From positions 2,728,001 to 2,792,000 of the forward strand of contig OY997589.1 in assembly GCA_963921825.1 (NCBI GenBank): a DNA stretch of 64,000 bases. Direction: 5' to 3'. The DNA comes from Erodium maritimum. Taxonomy: Eukaryota; Streptophyta; Magnoliopsida; Geraniales; Geraniaceae. Shown here piece after piece: positions 13,301 to 24,521 of the stretch (position 1 is the stretch's first letter; the number at the start of each line of letters is the position of its first letter). The position numbers and the translations under genes are program-made. The notes under the pieces are model-generated. The model worked only from the letters and a program-made list of their open reading frames with translations. It was not told the DNA's origin and did not search any database.

Positions 13301-13872
13301 TTATTGTCAGTAAAAATACCACAAAAATGCCCTTCACCCTAATATCAAAAAAGTGCTCATTTTCGTCTGTTTAATAGTTTTATTTTTTAACGAGTCTTTT
13401 ACATGTACTGAACTGTTTCTTACAACTAATCAACATATTTTTGGTAGTCATGGAGTCCTTGAGATCAGGTTTAAGGGCATTTTTATCATTTTCTGGCAAA
13501 AAGAGATCTGCGAAGTTTTTTGAAACCTAGGGTAGCTAAAAACGTGAAAATCTAGGTGTATCCAAGTGTTATTAACTCTATTCCTAAATTATTCAGTTAC
13601 AAACGTCTTAGAAACTCCTTGTTACGATACAACAATATTTTTTGCAGGTTTACATATGGCACAGAGGGTCAGGGGAGCTCATAGAATCGCTGCCTGGTCA
13701 CTCGGGAGCCGTGAACTGCGTTAGCTGGAACCCGACAAATCCTCACATGTTGGCTTCGGCGAGCGATGATCGGACTATCCGGGTATGGGGTTTGGGGGAG
13801 ATGAAGAGGAAGAAGCACAAGGAGAAGCAACAGCAATGCAATGGTGTGCACTACTGCAATGGAGGTAGCTGA
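10314..13872 (+). CDS. WDR26/GID7-type LisH-CTLH-WD40 protein, complete (580 aa)
   Basis: Exons 10314-11096, 11315-11416, 12072-12704 and 13648-13872 join in frame to 580 residues, close to the usual length of plant WDR26 homologs. After an acidic, Ser-rich start ([10 protein letters not shown]) comes a LisH segment near residues 64-96 ([20 protein letters not shown]). A CTLH segment follows to about 155 ([13 protein letters not shown]). From residue 262 there are seven WD40 blades, the last ending [11 protein letters not shown], and a basic tail. Family knowledge: WDR26/GID7 is a subunit of the CTLH (GID) E3 ubiquitin ligase and helps recruit substrates; LisH and CTLH mediate assembly. A plant homolog is usually cytosolic to nuclear. 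The first ATG of the long conserved frame was chosen. The first exon would read on to a stop at 11309 if its intron were retained. Introns 2 and 3 carry repeats. Confidence 0.95.
11464..11912. mobile_element. Foldback element family E, copy 1 (intron 2 of the WDR26-like gene)
   Basis: The left end GGGTAAGTTGCACTAACTAC is mirrored at the right by GGTAATTATGTGCAATTAG. The arms share the phrases TGAATTGCCCACAAACACATGACC and their inverse, in part. A related copy lies at 27533-27836. No clear target duplication is left. Confidence 0.6.
12755..13600. repeat. Tandem duplicated segment in the last intron of the WDR26-like gene
   Basis: A unit of about 260-290 bp is repeated two and a half times. 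The phrase AACTCTATTCCTAAATTAT recurs near 13029, 13286 (variant) and 13574, and GGTAGTCATGGAGTC near 13186 and 13444. The units share GTGTACTGAACTGTTT-like and TTTTTGAAACCTAGG-like phrases. A decayed relative of the unit is seen in a reticulon intron near 28340-28570. Confidence 0.75.
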
Positions 13873-14690
13873 AGTGTATGAGCTACTAATTCTTCAATCC
13901 TTGACTGTTTCTTTTTTTCTTTCTGTATATACTTTACTTTGGTCTCAAGCAAGACAATTCATGACATCAACAAGCAAAGTGGATTTGCATCGACTTTCTG
14001 GATAATATATTTGTTGTTTCGTTGAACATGTTGATTGTTTTTGTTCGTTGTCTTGAGTTTGTGTTCTGCATATGTTCGTTTGTTTGTTTCCTTAAACCAT
14101 GCGAATAATGTCGATCGACAGTACTTGGAGAGTTTCTGTTTTGTTTGGAAAATAGTGTTTTAGAACGGTTTCGGGAAAGGCCATTAAATCTAGGAATGGG
14201 CAAAAAGAACCGAGCTTGTTATAAGTCAATAAAATTGAACTAGACTAAGCTATTTATTCATTGAACTGGAACAACTCGGTTATGGATCGGGGGAAAATCC
14301 ATGAATAGTAGTGATTCGGTCTTCTGTCATTGATCGGTTCTTGAAATCAGAATTCATCGGTTTATTTAGGGTCAAAATCAGTGAACTGAAGTGATTCGAT
14401 CAATGAACGGTTCTTGAAACCATGAATCATCATTTAATAGCTAGATTCAAATTAGGTAAATCGAATTGATTCGACGACTGACCCGTTCTTGAAATCATGA
14501 ATCATCGGTTAAGGAATTGGTCAAACAGGAGGTGCGAAGATCCATAAGCCTAGGGACGACAACCTCAGTCCTTCGTCACCCCTGGTTAACAGGGACATGC
14601 CCTTGAATTTACTCGACGGATGAGGGGCTAAAGCATCTGAACGTGTCTGGGAACATGACGTTAGGAGCAAGGCAGTTAAACGAAGAGGTA
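13873..14690. other. 3' flank of the WDR26-like gene and intergenic DNA with short decayed repeats
   Basis: The 3' UTR probably runs to about 14180. From 14200 to 14510 a phrase of the type TTGAAATCATGAATCATCGGTT recurs three or four times at 60-90 bp spacing, a decayed minisatellite. No ORF of interest. Confidence 0.45.
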
Positions 14691-15745
14691 ATTCATGAAC
14701 TTTTTGTAGAATGGGACAATTTAGCCATTCTGACAGTCCCAAAAGCAACTTGATCCTCTCATACTCGTGGTATTGGTCAGGTGAACAACTTCGACAATAC
14801 TCAGTAAAATCAGTTTATGGCCTACTCAACCACGACTATCCATCTCCTAGTACCTCTCGAATATCTGGGCTACAATTTGGGATCTTGACGTTCTCTTAAA
14901 GGTACACATTTTTCTATGGCATACATGTGTAGGTTGTCTCCAAGCAGCTACCAGATTTCGAACTCGGTGAGTGGACATGAAAGACTCTTGTCTTGTCTGT
15001 CAAGAAGGGGTGGAGTCGGATATGCAGCTTCTGGTCCTTTGCCTGGTGGCGGAGGAATGCTGAAAACTCAGATGTCTGATTTTACCCCCTGCAAGCGAGG
15101 AATACCCGAGTGGCTGAGAAACATCCTTACTATAAATCCTCTGGCCAGAAGGGGAGAGGCGCGGTGTCTTCCGTGGGAACTGTGGAAAGCTAGAAACAAA
15201 AAGGTATGGGATAATGTGACCCTATAGAAATGTCCATCCAATATACGAAAACTCTCCTAAAGGCTGTCGGGGGGGGGGGGGGGGTGATCACCTCACCGGT
15301 CTCAGCCAACCATTGAAGCAATAATTAAATGGGTTCTCCCCTCTCATAGGTCTTTGGCCATTAATACGGATGATGCATTATTCGTATCAACGGGGAAAAT
15401 GGGAACAAGTTGGGTGTGCAAGGATGATGCAGGTCATATCATCTGGGCCCGGTCCACCTCTTTTTATGGCCCCTAGAATTCGGGATTGGTAGAAGCATAT
15501 GCCATCAAGGATGCTCTAGAGTGGATCGTGCAAGAACCACGTTAGAAAGTCATTGTCAGAAATGATTGTAAGGTCACAGTGGATATGATCAACAAACGGG
15601 GAATATCATTTTCCCATCTAAGGATAGTCGCTAACGATTGTACTTCCCTAAAGTTCTAGACTCGAGGTCGTGCAATTCGAATTCGTAAAGCGGACAACGA
15701 ACAAAACAGCTCACTGGCCTCACGAAACGTTCTCTCTTTTTTCCC
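14690..15745 (+). pseudogene. LINE (L1-type) remnant: zf-RVT linker and RNase H, broken
   Basis: Conceptual translation in shifting frames gives LINE-type fragments. A zf-RVT-like GEQLRQYSVKSVYGLL lies near 14775-14825, and a LPWELWKARNKKVWDN stretch near 15170-15220. A plant RNase H-like part follows (GLVEAYAIKDALEWIVQEP near 15490-15540, then NDCKVTVDMINKRGISFSHL). The end is VKRTTNKTAHW near 15680-15720. In-frame stops and shifts show it is dead. A run of 17 or so G bases lies at about 15270-15286. The family is clear, but the boundaries are approximate. Confidence 0.7.
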
Positions 15746-16770
15746 AACCCTTGGCCTCCCTTTCCCTTCACCGCGGCCGGATGTCTCCTGCTCTAGGAGA
15801 CCGCCAGACCCCCTCTTGTCCTCTTTCCTCGCCCCTCTTCTCTTCCCTTTTTGTTTTCCCTTGCTCGAGCTCAGATGTTTTCTCCGGCAGTGCTTCTTCA
15901 GCCTGTCTTCTTCGACCTCGCCTCTTTAGTGATCTCTCATGCTTGTCGCCATCACCAACTCGTTGCCTTCTCCTGGAGATCCTTACTCCGATTCTGTCCT
16001 CGGGCTCTCTAGGAAGTTGTTGACAAGGGACCTCATTGCATTGGTGTGGTTGCTGTGGAGGTACCGTCTCGTCTTCGTCGTGCTCTGCTCTTCGGCTTCT
16101 TCACTTGTCTCGGTCCGGCCGTCCTCGCAATCACTTTGTCCTCAGTGGGAGACGTTGGTGGTCTCGTGGCCTCATCTGGTGTCCTCCTCTCCTTCGTGAC
16201 GACACTGCTTCTTTTTCCTGTTCCCCTCTCGCCGTCTGAAACTTGTCCTCCGGTCTGGTGTCCTCTCCGCGTCCGCTCGCGCTGTCTCCTCTTTGTGCTT
16301 CGATTGCATGTGGTCGGTTCTTGGTTGGGTTGTAGGGATGTCGGATTTATGTGTATTGGCCCCCGACCTTGCCTCCAACTCACTGCCGTCGCCCCCATCT
16401 TATTCCTCACGGTGGTCTCTCTGGTTTGGCCGGTCGACGGTGCTATAGGTGTTGGCCTTTCGGTGCCCCTTCCCATTTTGGCCCCTCATTGCTCCTCGCT
16501 GGTCTCGGTCTCTCGTCTCCGACGAGGTCCTCTGGGTTTGGCGTCTTCTCCGTCCGACAGTTCCCGATGTCTCCTGAGGCCCGATACGCGTTGGTGGATG
16601 TACCAGAGTGCCCTTTGAGTTCCCAATTGTTTGTTGGGCTTCTCATTACTTTGGATGTTTTCATTTCTGTTGGGTCTTTTGGCCCCATCTTCTTTCCAAT
16701 GTAATCTTCTTTTTGGAGTTTTATTTGGAAATAAAATTGTTTTTTGCGCTGATAAAAAAACAGCTTACTG
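15746..16770 (+). mobile_element. Pyrimidine-rich unit ending in a LINE-like 3' tail
   Basis: A strongly C/T-rich stretch gives long but low-complexity ORFs in several frames. It ends with AATAAAATTGTTTTTTGCGCTGATAAAAAA near 16730-16760 (motif: CTGATAAAAAA). The same tail, inverted, opens other units here (19350, 33888, 53195). Such a tail is usual for plant non-LTR elements, so this is probably the 3' part of a LINE or a dependent SINE. No protein is recognised. Confidence 0.4.
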
Positions 16771-16904
16771 CTTGTCAGAGCGACCCATTCCTCCCCTGTC
16801 CTGGAATGACAAAGTGAGCATATAACCCCAAACCATTCCATAGTGTCTTTAGTACCGACATTTAAATCATATTTCTCGTTTCAAGCTAAAAAAACACCTC
16901 AACA

Positions 16905-16975
16905 TAGAAGAAGAAGAAGAAGAAGAAGAAGAAGAAGAAGAAGAAGAAGAAGAAGAAGAAGAAGAAGAAGAAGAA
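16905..16975. repeat. GAA/TTC microsatellite
   Basis: About 23 uninterrupted AAG units between psbP and the LINE debris. It produces an artefactual poly-Arg or poly-Lys reading frame. Confidence 0.97.
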
Positions 16976-17096
16976 AAAAACTCCAATTTATGACAAAATG
17001 GTACTTACATGAGAAGAAAAACCCGAACTCCTCCACAAACCCTTTGAATCCTCAATTGAGCTTTACACATACATACCCTTTTGTTTCAATCACATT

Positions 17097-20000
17097 TCAA
17101 GCAACACTGAAAGAGGTCACAGTGTTCTCCACAGACTTCTTAGCTCCCTTGAACCACCTCTTGTCCCCGGCTTGCGCCTTGCAGAGGTAGAGCTTCCCGT
17201 CGCTCACGGTGGCCGTCACTATCTGGTGCTTCCCTCCCTCGTTCCCGTCGGCCGTCCTAGTCAGCACCGACACGTAGTAGTATTGCTTCCCGCCCACCAC
17301 CGGCGTTGCCGTGTCCAACACATTCGCCGATGCCACGACGCCGGTGTCAAAACCTCCCTCGGAATCGGTACTACCGAAGTAAGCTTGCTTTCCTAGGAGA
17401 TAAGACACCTGCGAAATGTCCGAACCAGACATGTTAGTTAGCAATGAAGAAGATCAATCAAACAATGTCTCTTTGCAGAAAAGTACCCCAACGTATTCAT
17501 TTTTTGCAACTTGAGCTACCTTCTTTAATAATTACAAGGGATAATTTCGTTTAACCATACTTAACTATATCACAGATTCTCACTCTACTATCCTAATTTT
17601 TTTCGTTGAGAGTTACACTAACTTTCAAAAACTATCAGTTTACTATCCTAACTTTAAAAAATTACCAGTTTACTACCTAAATTCTCACTCTACTACCCTA
17701 ACTTTCAAAAATTATCTGAACAAATTGTAGTAAACTGGTAGTTTTTTAAACTTAGAGTATCTCTCAGACGGAAAAAAAAGTTGGGGTAGTAGAGTGAGAA
17801 TTTGAGATAATTAACGAAATTTTCCGTAGTTACGAAAAAGTACCTAAATTCGTCTATTTGTTGCAATTTATATTAAAATGATGATTCTATCCTTATACTT
17901 CAGATTTTACAATCATAGTTGCTACACAAAAATTGTACCCTGAACTTGATTTTTTTATTTATTATGATTTGTATCAAAATGACGATTTCACCCTTATAAT
18001 TCAGATTTTGACAATAATAGTTACAAAACAGAAATTCCAAATGTTCACTTAACTTGATTTTCTTTCGCTTTGTACGGCAACGAGTATTGAAATTTAGGGG
18101 ACATAAAAATTTAGATTTTTTGTTTTCTTAATTATTAGTTTTACGGATAATTACACCTGATTACACCTAGCTATGTCTGATTTTCACATAACTACCCTAA
18201 CAAAAAATTCGTCTAGGAGGTATCCTAAGTTTTCAAAATTTTCACGTTCCTTCAAAAGAACAGGGGAGTGATGTGAATATCGGTACCCCAAAATGAATTT
18301 TGGAAACTTAGGTATATACGATTTTGTAGATAGGATAATTATGTGAAAATCGGGGTAGTTAGGTGTTGTTAAGTATCGTAATCCATATTATTTAATTTTA
18401 AAATTTTCATGGTAAAATCGTCATTTTAAAACAGATGTATGCAAAATGAAATAAAAAGTCAAGTCCATAGCTCTTTTCTTGTAATGGTCAAAAAAGAAGG
18501 TTACAAATTATGAAAAGAAAATATCTAAGGGTAGTTTTTTGCAACTATATCATGAAACCACATCTCTTTCTTAATATATCCCATATAATAACCCGGTTTT
18601 CGATCAAAACTCACATGTGCACGCAGCACACCTAACAATCGCACTTCTCACACTGGCACATCGATCTCCTCATATTATTCACATGTACACACCTAACATA
18701 GTAACATACAATGTTACAATGTGCTACATTGATAGGATTTAGAGAGCTTACTTGAGTGAGGAACTCTTCCGGTGAACCATAGTCGGTGATCGACTTCTTG
18801 TCCGTTGGGGTGATGACAACGATGACATTGCTGGTGACGTCGAAGTTGTCATCGTACCTTAAAACTTGTCCCGAGAACTCGACCTCCTTGCTCGGGTTCC
18901 ATTTCGACGGAATCAATAACTTGAATCCTTTTCCCTCGTACGGCATGAACTCTGTGTTTGTCTTTGGCTTCCCGAACACATTGGCTGCAACATTCACACA
19001 CCAACGCTTTAGCCAAAATATAGTCATTTGAGTGTTAGCTATAGATGCAAAGGATCGCACCAATGTTGTCTAGTTATAATAAACTGTTAAATTTCAAAAG
19101 TTACCCTTATGTATTGGTCACGTGCAAAAAACTACTCTTAACTATATATGATAACAAACGGAAAAAAAATTAGGCCATATTTTCTATACTTTTGTCCTAT
19201 TGTTCAATTCTTAAAACATGTAACTGAAATGCGATCAATTTATAAGTCGTGTAAATAGTATGTCATCAATTCACTAGTCGTTTAAATGATATGTGACCAA
19301 TTCATAAAGACATGTAAATGATTTATAACCAAAAGATGTTATATTTTACGAGTCACTGTTTTTTATCAGCAAATGTTTTATTGAAGACTCAAATTTCCAA
19401 AATGGAAAGAAGAACATGGCCGCCATTACAGCTTACCACCATTACAAATCAGAACCAAACCAACCCACACATGGGCTTTTTACAGAACTCTTACCAAAAC
19501 AGATATGACCAACATTAAGAACACGTGAGCCAACAAGGGCAAACCAAAGCTACACCCGAACCACAACAAACTAACGGTCTGAGACACACCTCAAGATCCC
19601 CCACAACAGTTTAAGAACTGGAAAATAACAACTTGAAGCACGCCAAACAAACAAAAACCAAGAACGGAAAAACTAGAAAACAAAAAGAAAAAACTGAAAA
19701 CAGTTTTCACAAGTGATCAATATATAAGAGTAACTTTTGACAATTTACTATCTAATAGATATGGTACCAAAGACCGTACAATGTTGTCTAGTTGCGAAAC
19801 CAGATCCCATATACAGATAAGAAATATATGATATCGAAGGTTTAGTACACGTGTAGAAATCCAGTCCTACACAATCAGTCGCTCTAGACCGATGGGATTT
19901 GACACAAGGGTAGAATCGTAATTTCAATGATGAGGAGAGGATGAGTTTGGAGTATACCGGCTTCACCATAAGCAGCATCAGCAGGAGAGACCTTGGAGCC

Positions 20001-20183
20001 GAGAGCTGCGGCGCCGATGAGGGCGGTGAGGGCGAGGCGGCGGGAGACGGAGCCGCCGTCGAGCTCCGGCTGGACGGCCTTGCAGACAACCTGGGACGGC
20101 TTCATGTGGCGCTGTCCGGACGAGGATCTGGTCGAGGTGGTGGTGAGTGCATGGTGCAAGAAACATGTTGCTGAGGAAGCCAT
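17097..20183 (-). CDS. psbP: PsbP, 23-kDa oxygen-evolving enhancer protein 2, chloroplastic (256 aa)
   Basis: Minus-strand exons 20183-19958, 18984-18752 and 17408-17097 join in frame to 256 residues, near the usual precursor length. The N-terminus [12 protein letters not shown] is Ser/Thr-rich, as in a chloroplast transit peptide. It is followed by a twin-arginine thylakoid signal ([20 protein letters not shown] at 48-49) and an alanine-type cleavage site, [11 protein letters not shown], near residue 70. The mature part holds the PsbP fold: [20 protein letters not shown], then [20 protein letters not shown], and the C-terminal [13 protein letters not shown] stretch. Known role: PsbP is an extrinsic lumen subunit of photosystem II that stabilises the Mn4CaO5 cluster and Ca/Cl retention. 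It is imported through the Tat pathway. The 1.3-kb second intron holds nested foldback elements. An I-box lies upstream. Confidence 0.97.
17538..17826. mobile_element. Nested foldback element family F with 9-bp target duplication
   Basis: Left end GGGATAATTTCGTTTAA is matched by right end TTAACGAAATTTTCCG. The arms share TCTCACTCTACTATCC and GGGTAGTAGAGTGAGA. The flanks are TAATTACAA (17529-17537) and TAGTTACGA (17827-17835), 7 of 9. Joined, they restore family A sequence. Related sequence is at 55950-56085. Confidence 0.75.
18145..18384. mobile_element. Nested foldback element, family G
   Basis: Left GGATAATTACACCTGATTAC, right inverse ending GTAATCC. The arms share TTTTCACATAACTACCC and GGATAATTATGTGAAAATC-like phrases. 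It lies in the right part of the decayed family A element in psbP intron 2. The target duplication is uncertain. Confidence 0.55.
19080..19320. mobile_element. Decayed foldback relative of family C in psbP intron 1
   Basis: It contains TTACCCTTATGTATTGGTCAC at its left and inverted GTGACCAATTCATAAAG phrases at its right, as in the intact copy at 50246-50746. Heavily mutated. Confidence 0.45.
19350..19740 (-). mobile_element. LINE-like 3' end, minus strand (psbP intron 1)
   Basis: Read on the minus strand it ends AATAAAACATTTGCTGATAAAAAAC, the same kind of tail (CTGATAAAAAA) as near 16750. No coding sequence is recognisable. Confidence 0.4.
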
Positions 20184-20333
20184 TCTTCTTCTTCTTCACT
20201 GAGAATCAGTGATCTGAGTGACTTGGAAAAGGTTCAATGGATTGGTTTAGGTTATGTGGCTGGTCTTGTGTGTGTGGAAGAGAAATGGCTGATGGGATGT
20301 GGGGCATGTGGATGGGATGATGTGTAGATTATG

Positions 20334-20340
20334 GGATAAG
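20334..20340 (+). promoter_or_regulatory. I-box-like GGATAAG upstream of psbP
   Basis: GGATAAG lies about 150 bp upstream of the psbP start codon. I-boxes with a GATAA core are common in promoters of nuclear photosynthesis genes. A CCAAT-type motif (ATTGG at 20239-20243 on the plus strand) lies between them. Position and family make light-regulated use plausible, but the motif is short and could be chance. Confidence 0.35.
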
Positions 20341-20399
20341 AGGCTATGGAGGCTCTCATTCCTGCCACTTGTCATCTACTTTTTTTTTTCTTGACTTGT

Positions 20400-22330
20400 G
20401 TTAGTGTGTTACATCTAAAACAAAATAAAAGGTTAATTTCGTAACGAATACATACTTCGAATCAAAAGTTGGTAACATAACGTTTTTTCCATCTATTTTT
20501 AGGATTAGATTTAAGTTTGGAGAGAGATTTAGGGTTGGATTTAGTGTTGAAGTTGGTTTTAGGATTGTAATAGTATGGGTAGTTTCGGAATTTCTGAAAA
20601 AATGAACAGTAAATGGACGGGAAATTGATGGAATGAAAGATGTTGTTACAACTGTTAGTTCGGGATATGTATACGTTATTTAGCGTTAATATCCGTCAAA
20701 TATATATAATTAAGGTTAGGTGAATATAATTAACTCCAAAAAAATCACATTGTACCTTAATCAATTTGGGCTAAATTTTCTTCCACACTTACTTTCAATC
20801 AGATGTATCCACTAAGAACCTCCGATGTTAAATAGATAAAAGAACTCTCTGACCACTTGACGGATCCACATAAATGAATTGGCCAAAAATATTATTATTT
20901 AAGAAAATAAACAGAAAATTTTCAAAAGGACGTTTTGTTCTTTGATACTAATACATGATAAAGGTATATTAAGAAATGATATATTAAGTTGGAAATTTTG
21001 TTCGACAGCTGAACGACTTGGGTGGCTGCGCAGAGAGAACCCGCGCGCAGCCCCTTCCCCCACCCCACCATTCTCCACCATTGAAGTCCCTGCTTCAAAG
21101 CTATTCACTACGCTTCAGGGTCCAATCGAAGCTTATACTTCCAAAGTTCTCCACTACCCTTTGGGGTCCAATCTACCGTTGCCGTTCTTCTGATCGGAGT
21201 CGGTTTTATTTTTTCTTGTCTATTTTACAGACGGTCTACCTCCGCAGATCGCCGCATATCCTTCAATCCGTGCCACGGCCTCTCCCGCGCTTCGCGCTAC
21301 CGATCATGCGTCGCCGGACCGGTCCCGCCCTCGAGCCAGTAGCCACCGTGGCCCCCCTGACGACTTCGGGAATACGGGCTCCACGCGTCGTCTTCCATCT
21401 GTAGCGACCTCCTACCCCAGGGTCACCCCTCGCAGGCATGGGTCCGCCCCCTCGGTGGATCTGGGATCCGGGAGGAGCGACGGTCGGATGGGGCCTATTT
21501 CAACGGCACCCGATTCAGGACTCTCAACCCCGACCAAGCTTTTGCAACAGGGAAGTCTCGTGGAATCTGCACTAAAGGCTAATTCGCAAGTAGGTTTCAC
21601 TGTTTTAGATCGACTAATAGCTTGGCTCAATAAGTTTAGGACTTTGGTTTATTATTTTTTTGTAACGTTGGATCGAGGAACTCTTGTGTTCGGATCCGCG
21701 AATCAAAGCGGACTATATGTATGGGATCATGTGCGCCCGATGGGCTATGGCCGATTGAGACAAAAGCTGGTATCCGGGACTGTTAGGTCCCTCCTTGTAA
21801 GCACGATTTTATCGTAATACTACTTCTTTCCCGTTTCAAAAAAAAATGATATATTATTTCTTAATTTTTTTGAATTGTAAGCGTAATTGATAGATTAATA
21901 AGCGTGTAAAAAACAAGAGAGTATTTAAGTCATAGACATCAAAAATAATAAATAAAAAATTGAAAAATATGAACATCAAGGGATATAACGAAAACAAATA
22001 AAATCGTTCAGTTATCAAAATGCTTTAGGGTGGATATCAAGAGAGGCTGAAACCATCGGTACAGTTACTCCAAACAGTGAGATAGGATCGAACGGATTTA
22101 TTTTAGAAAAAATGGTATTTTAGCGGACTAAGTTCTCCTTCGAGGATCCAATGTGCGTTTCCCTCCCTTTAATGATAATGCAGAGGTCCAAGAAACACAA
22201 GAATGTTGGCTCCTGAGATAGTTTAGGTGTACCATATTGGTATTTGGTGGAACCTTTGCCACCATACGACTAGTGAGGCATTTGATACCTGCAAATCCAT
22301 TGTTGATCCCGATCCTCCTCATTGATAGAA
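20400..22330. other. Intergenic DNA with an unassigned GC-rich block
   Basis: 20400-20990 is AT-rich with no gene. 21000-21820 is GC-richer and partly open on the plus strand (21455-21817, about 120 codons), with no recognisable family and a phrase shared with 7465-7490. It may be the 5' part of a decayed retroelement. 21830-22330 holds nothing supported. Confidence 0.3.
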
Positions 22331-22339
22331 GCGAGGGTG

Positions 22340-22985
22340 CGTTTCGTCCCTCACTAGTTAGACTTTCAATTTATTGGACCCACAACCCCTTCTAAGACAG
22401 TGCCTAGAATTCGCACCATACCAAAGATTGTCTGAGAACTAATGATAGACAGGTACATCTCACTACCGACTGAGAATCGGGTCTCTACAATACATATCCA
22501 CCCTACAGCAAACTGAAAGACAATTATGGAATGATGCACCGAAAAAGTGCTCATACTGCCTCCATACCTTCCTCCGCCTCCGCCACCATCACTGTCACCA
22601 TCACCGCCTTGCTCGTTGTCTTTGGCCAAGTGACCTCTCTTGCCCCACGAGCAACATGTCGCTAATGCCTTGCCCCCAGTCTTCAGTCATGTCGTCGTTT
22701 TTGTCGCATAAAGAGCACCTATAGCCACCACCACCTAGGCCTCCACGATCTCTGTTGTATCCACCACTATCTCCAGAACCTCCTCTGCCGCGACCTCCTC
22801 CACGACTATCGCCTGCCCACCCCTATCATGGGAGTTTCCCTACATTGTCTCACTGTTTGAACCCCGCTATCGAAGATGATGGATCCCACGACGGAATGAT
22901 TGTTGAGTCATTCCATCATCTTCAAAATCCCCTCACCGCCCATGGTTACTCCAAACCCTAGTGGAAGAAAGAGTAACATCCCTAG
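22340..22985 (-). pseudogene. Broken glycine-rich zinc-knuckle gene (cold-shock/GRP2-like)
   Basis: On the minus strand the frames shift among Gly/Arg-rich stretches (RGGGRGRGGSGDSGG near 22745-22805, then DSDGGGGGGRYGG near 22560-22600). These enclose two degenerate CCHC knuckles, one reading YRCSLC and one reading CCSWGKRGHLAKDN. The second has lost the second Cys (W) and the last Cys (N). This is the layout of plant cold-shock-domain glycine-rich proteins, where GlyRich and CCHC modules alternate. No intact cold-shock domain is visible, and stops and frame changes interrupt it. Absence of introns suggests a processed copy. RNA-binding retro-gag remnants are a less likely alternative. Confidence 0.45.
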
Positions 22986-22989
22986 AACC

Positions 22990-24520
22990 TATCTTCTCTC
23001 TTCCAATTAAGCTATGCTATTTTAGTCCAAAGAAGGAGGTTTTAAGAGCAAGCTTCAACATTGGGCTTTGTTTTATCCTGGGTCATGTTTGAAGCCCAAT
23101 CATTTGCCCTTACAGCCCAATCTTATTTTTTATTTTGTTTTGGTCGAATTGGCTTACCAAAAATAATAATTAAAACATATTGCACAGAATAATAAAACTA
23201 AAAGTCAGATACTGAACTTAAAATAATAATAATGAAAAAGAAATGAAGCAAAATGTGAACAAAGGAGTAGCTACCAAGTTGCTGGATGGATCATGTTTGG
23301 TCAAATTAGGTTACATTATAATAATATTGTGTACCTAAAACCCTCATGAAACCACGTTCTTGCATGTTAAGTTACTCTATCTACACACTATATATACCTA
23401 ATTTTAATAAAATAAATAATGTCCATGATTATATATAACTAAACGAAACCACTCAACTAATCTTCATAATCTTATTATCACTTTGTCAAACATCATGCAA
23501 GTACGTGCAACGATTAATTTAATAAAATAAACTTGTTATTTAAAATTATACAAAACCAGCTTCTGTGATTATTCTCTTATCAACAAGACAAAGAATCAAA
23601 TGGGTTAAATACATTTGTAAATATAATGTTGATGTGTTGTCATGTCTATGGCACTCAACCTATCCACTTTTAGAATTTTCATTTAACTTAGATATAAGGA
23701 AACAAATGTAATTAGTAAATAATGACAGTTGCACAAAATATTTTGATATATGTTCACCTTTTGATATTTATAAAATAAAAAATACTCTGGATTTATTTTA
23801 TAATTTATTTCTATAAAATGATAAATTTATCCTTATAATTTAAATTTAAAAATAAATATATAACTAAAAATCTAACAAATATAAAAACTTGATTTTTTTG
23901 TTCTTAAATTATCTTTTTAAATTTAAGTTTAAAAATTAATATCGTCACTTTAAAACAAATACGTATAAAATACAACAAAAAAAAACAAATTCAACACATT
24001 TTTTTACAATCATCAATGAAAAGTATCACAAGTTATAAATAACAAAAATCACATGATACTCCAATATTATCATCCTTTTATATAATATATTTGAAATAGT
24101 TGAATATTCCTTGTATTTTTTTACTAGATAAAATAATAAGTTAAAGATAATGTTGGGAATTGGAATAAAGGTGGTATCTTTTCCTCATAACTCACACCAA
24201 ATGATATAAAGTAGTATTCTCTCAATTAACTTATTGCACTCTTGTAGAGGTTGCTTCACCTTCAAACCATTTACTTTCCTTTTTTATCCTTTACTTGTAG
24301 CTTTGCCAACAAGCATGAAGTATTCTCTATCATAACAAGTATCAAAGTGTTACATCTCTATCATAACAAGCATCAAAGTGTTACAAATATGATTATGTCC
24401 TCACCACTCATTATTGGGTATAGATCCAAGCATACACCTATTACTTAATAAAAATAATTATAATTTCATGTTTTTGAAATAAAAATCCGATCTTTAGTAC
24501 TAATTTTACGAATAAATTAA
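22990..24520. other. AT-rich intergenic DNA
   Basis: No gene is seen. A very decayed family A relative may lie at 23760-24070 (phrases AAAATGATAAATTTATCCTTATAATTTAAATTT and CATCAATGAAAAGTATCACAAG in part). 24300-24390 has a short direct repeat of TCTCTATCATAACAAG. Confidence 0.4.
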
Positions 24521-24521
24521 G

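Larger units (their letters stand above)
17470..18545. mobile_element. Decayed family A foldback element split by younger insertions (psbP intron 2)
   Basis: The outer pieces still match family A. The left reads TTTGCAGAAAAGTACCCC..TTTTTGCAACTTGAG. The right reads GAAAAAGTACCTAAATTCG, with later phrases GGTAAAATCGTCATTTTAAAAC and GGTTACAAATTATG. Two other palindromes interrupt it, at 17538-17826 and about 18145-18384. Confidence 0.65.

Noticed and set aside
16046-16618. 190-codon ORF and overlapping ORFs on both strands
   Set aside because: C/T-rich low-complexity sequence gives open frames on several frames at once. No domain is recognisable and the stretch ends in a LINE-like tail.
16843-17190. 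Arginine-repeat protein of 115 codons
   Set aside because: It is produced by the GAA microsatellite at 16905-16975 and has no other support.
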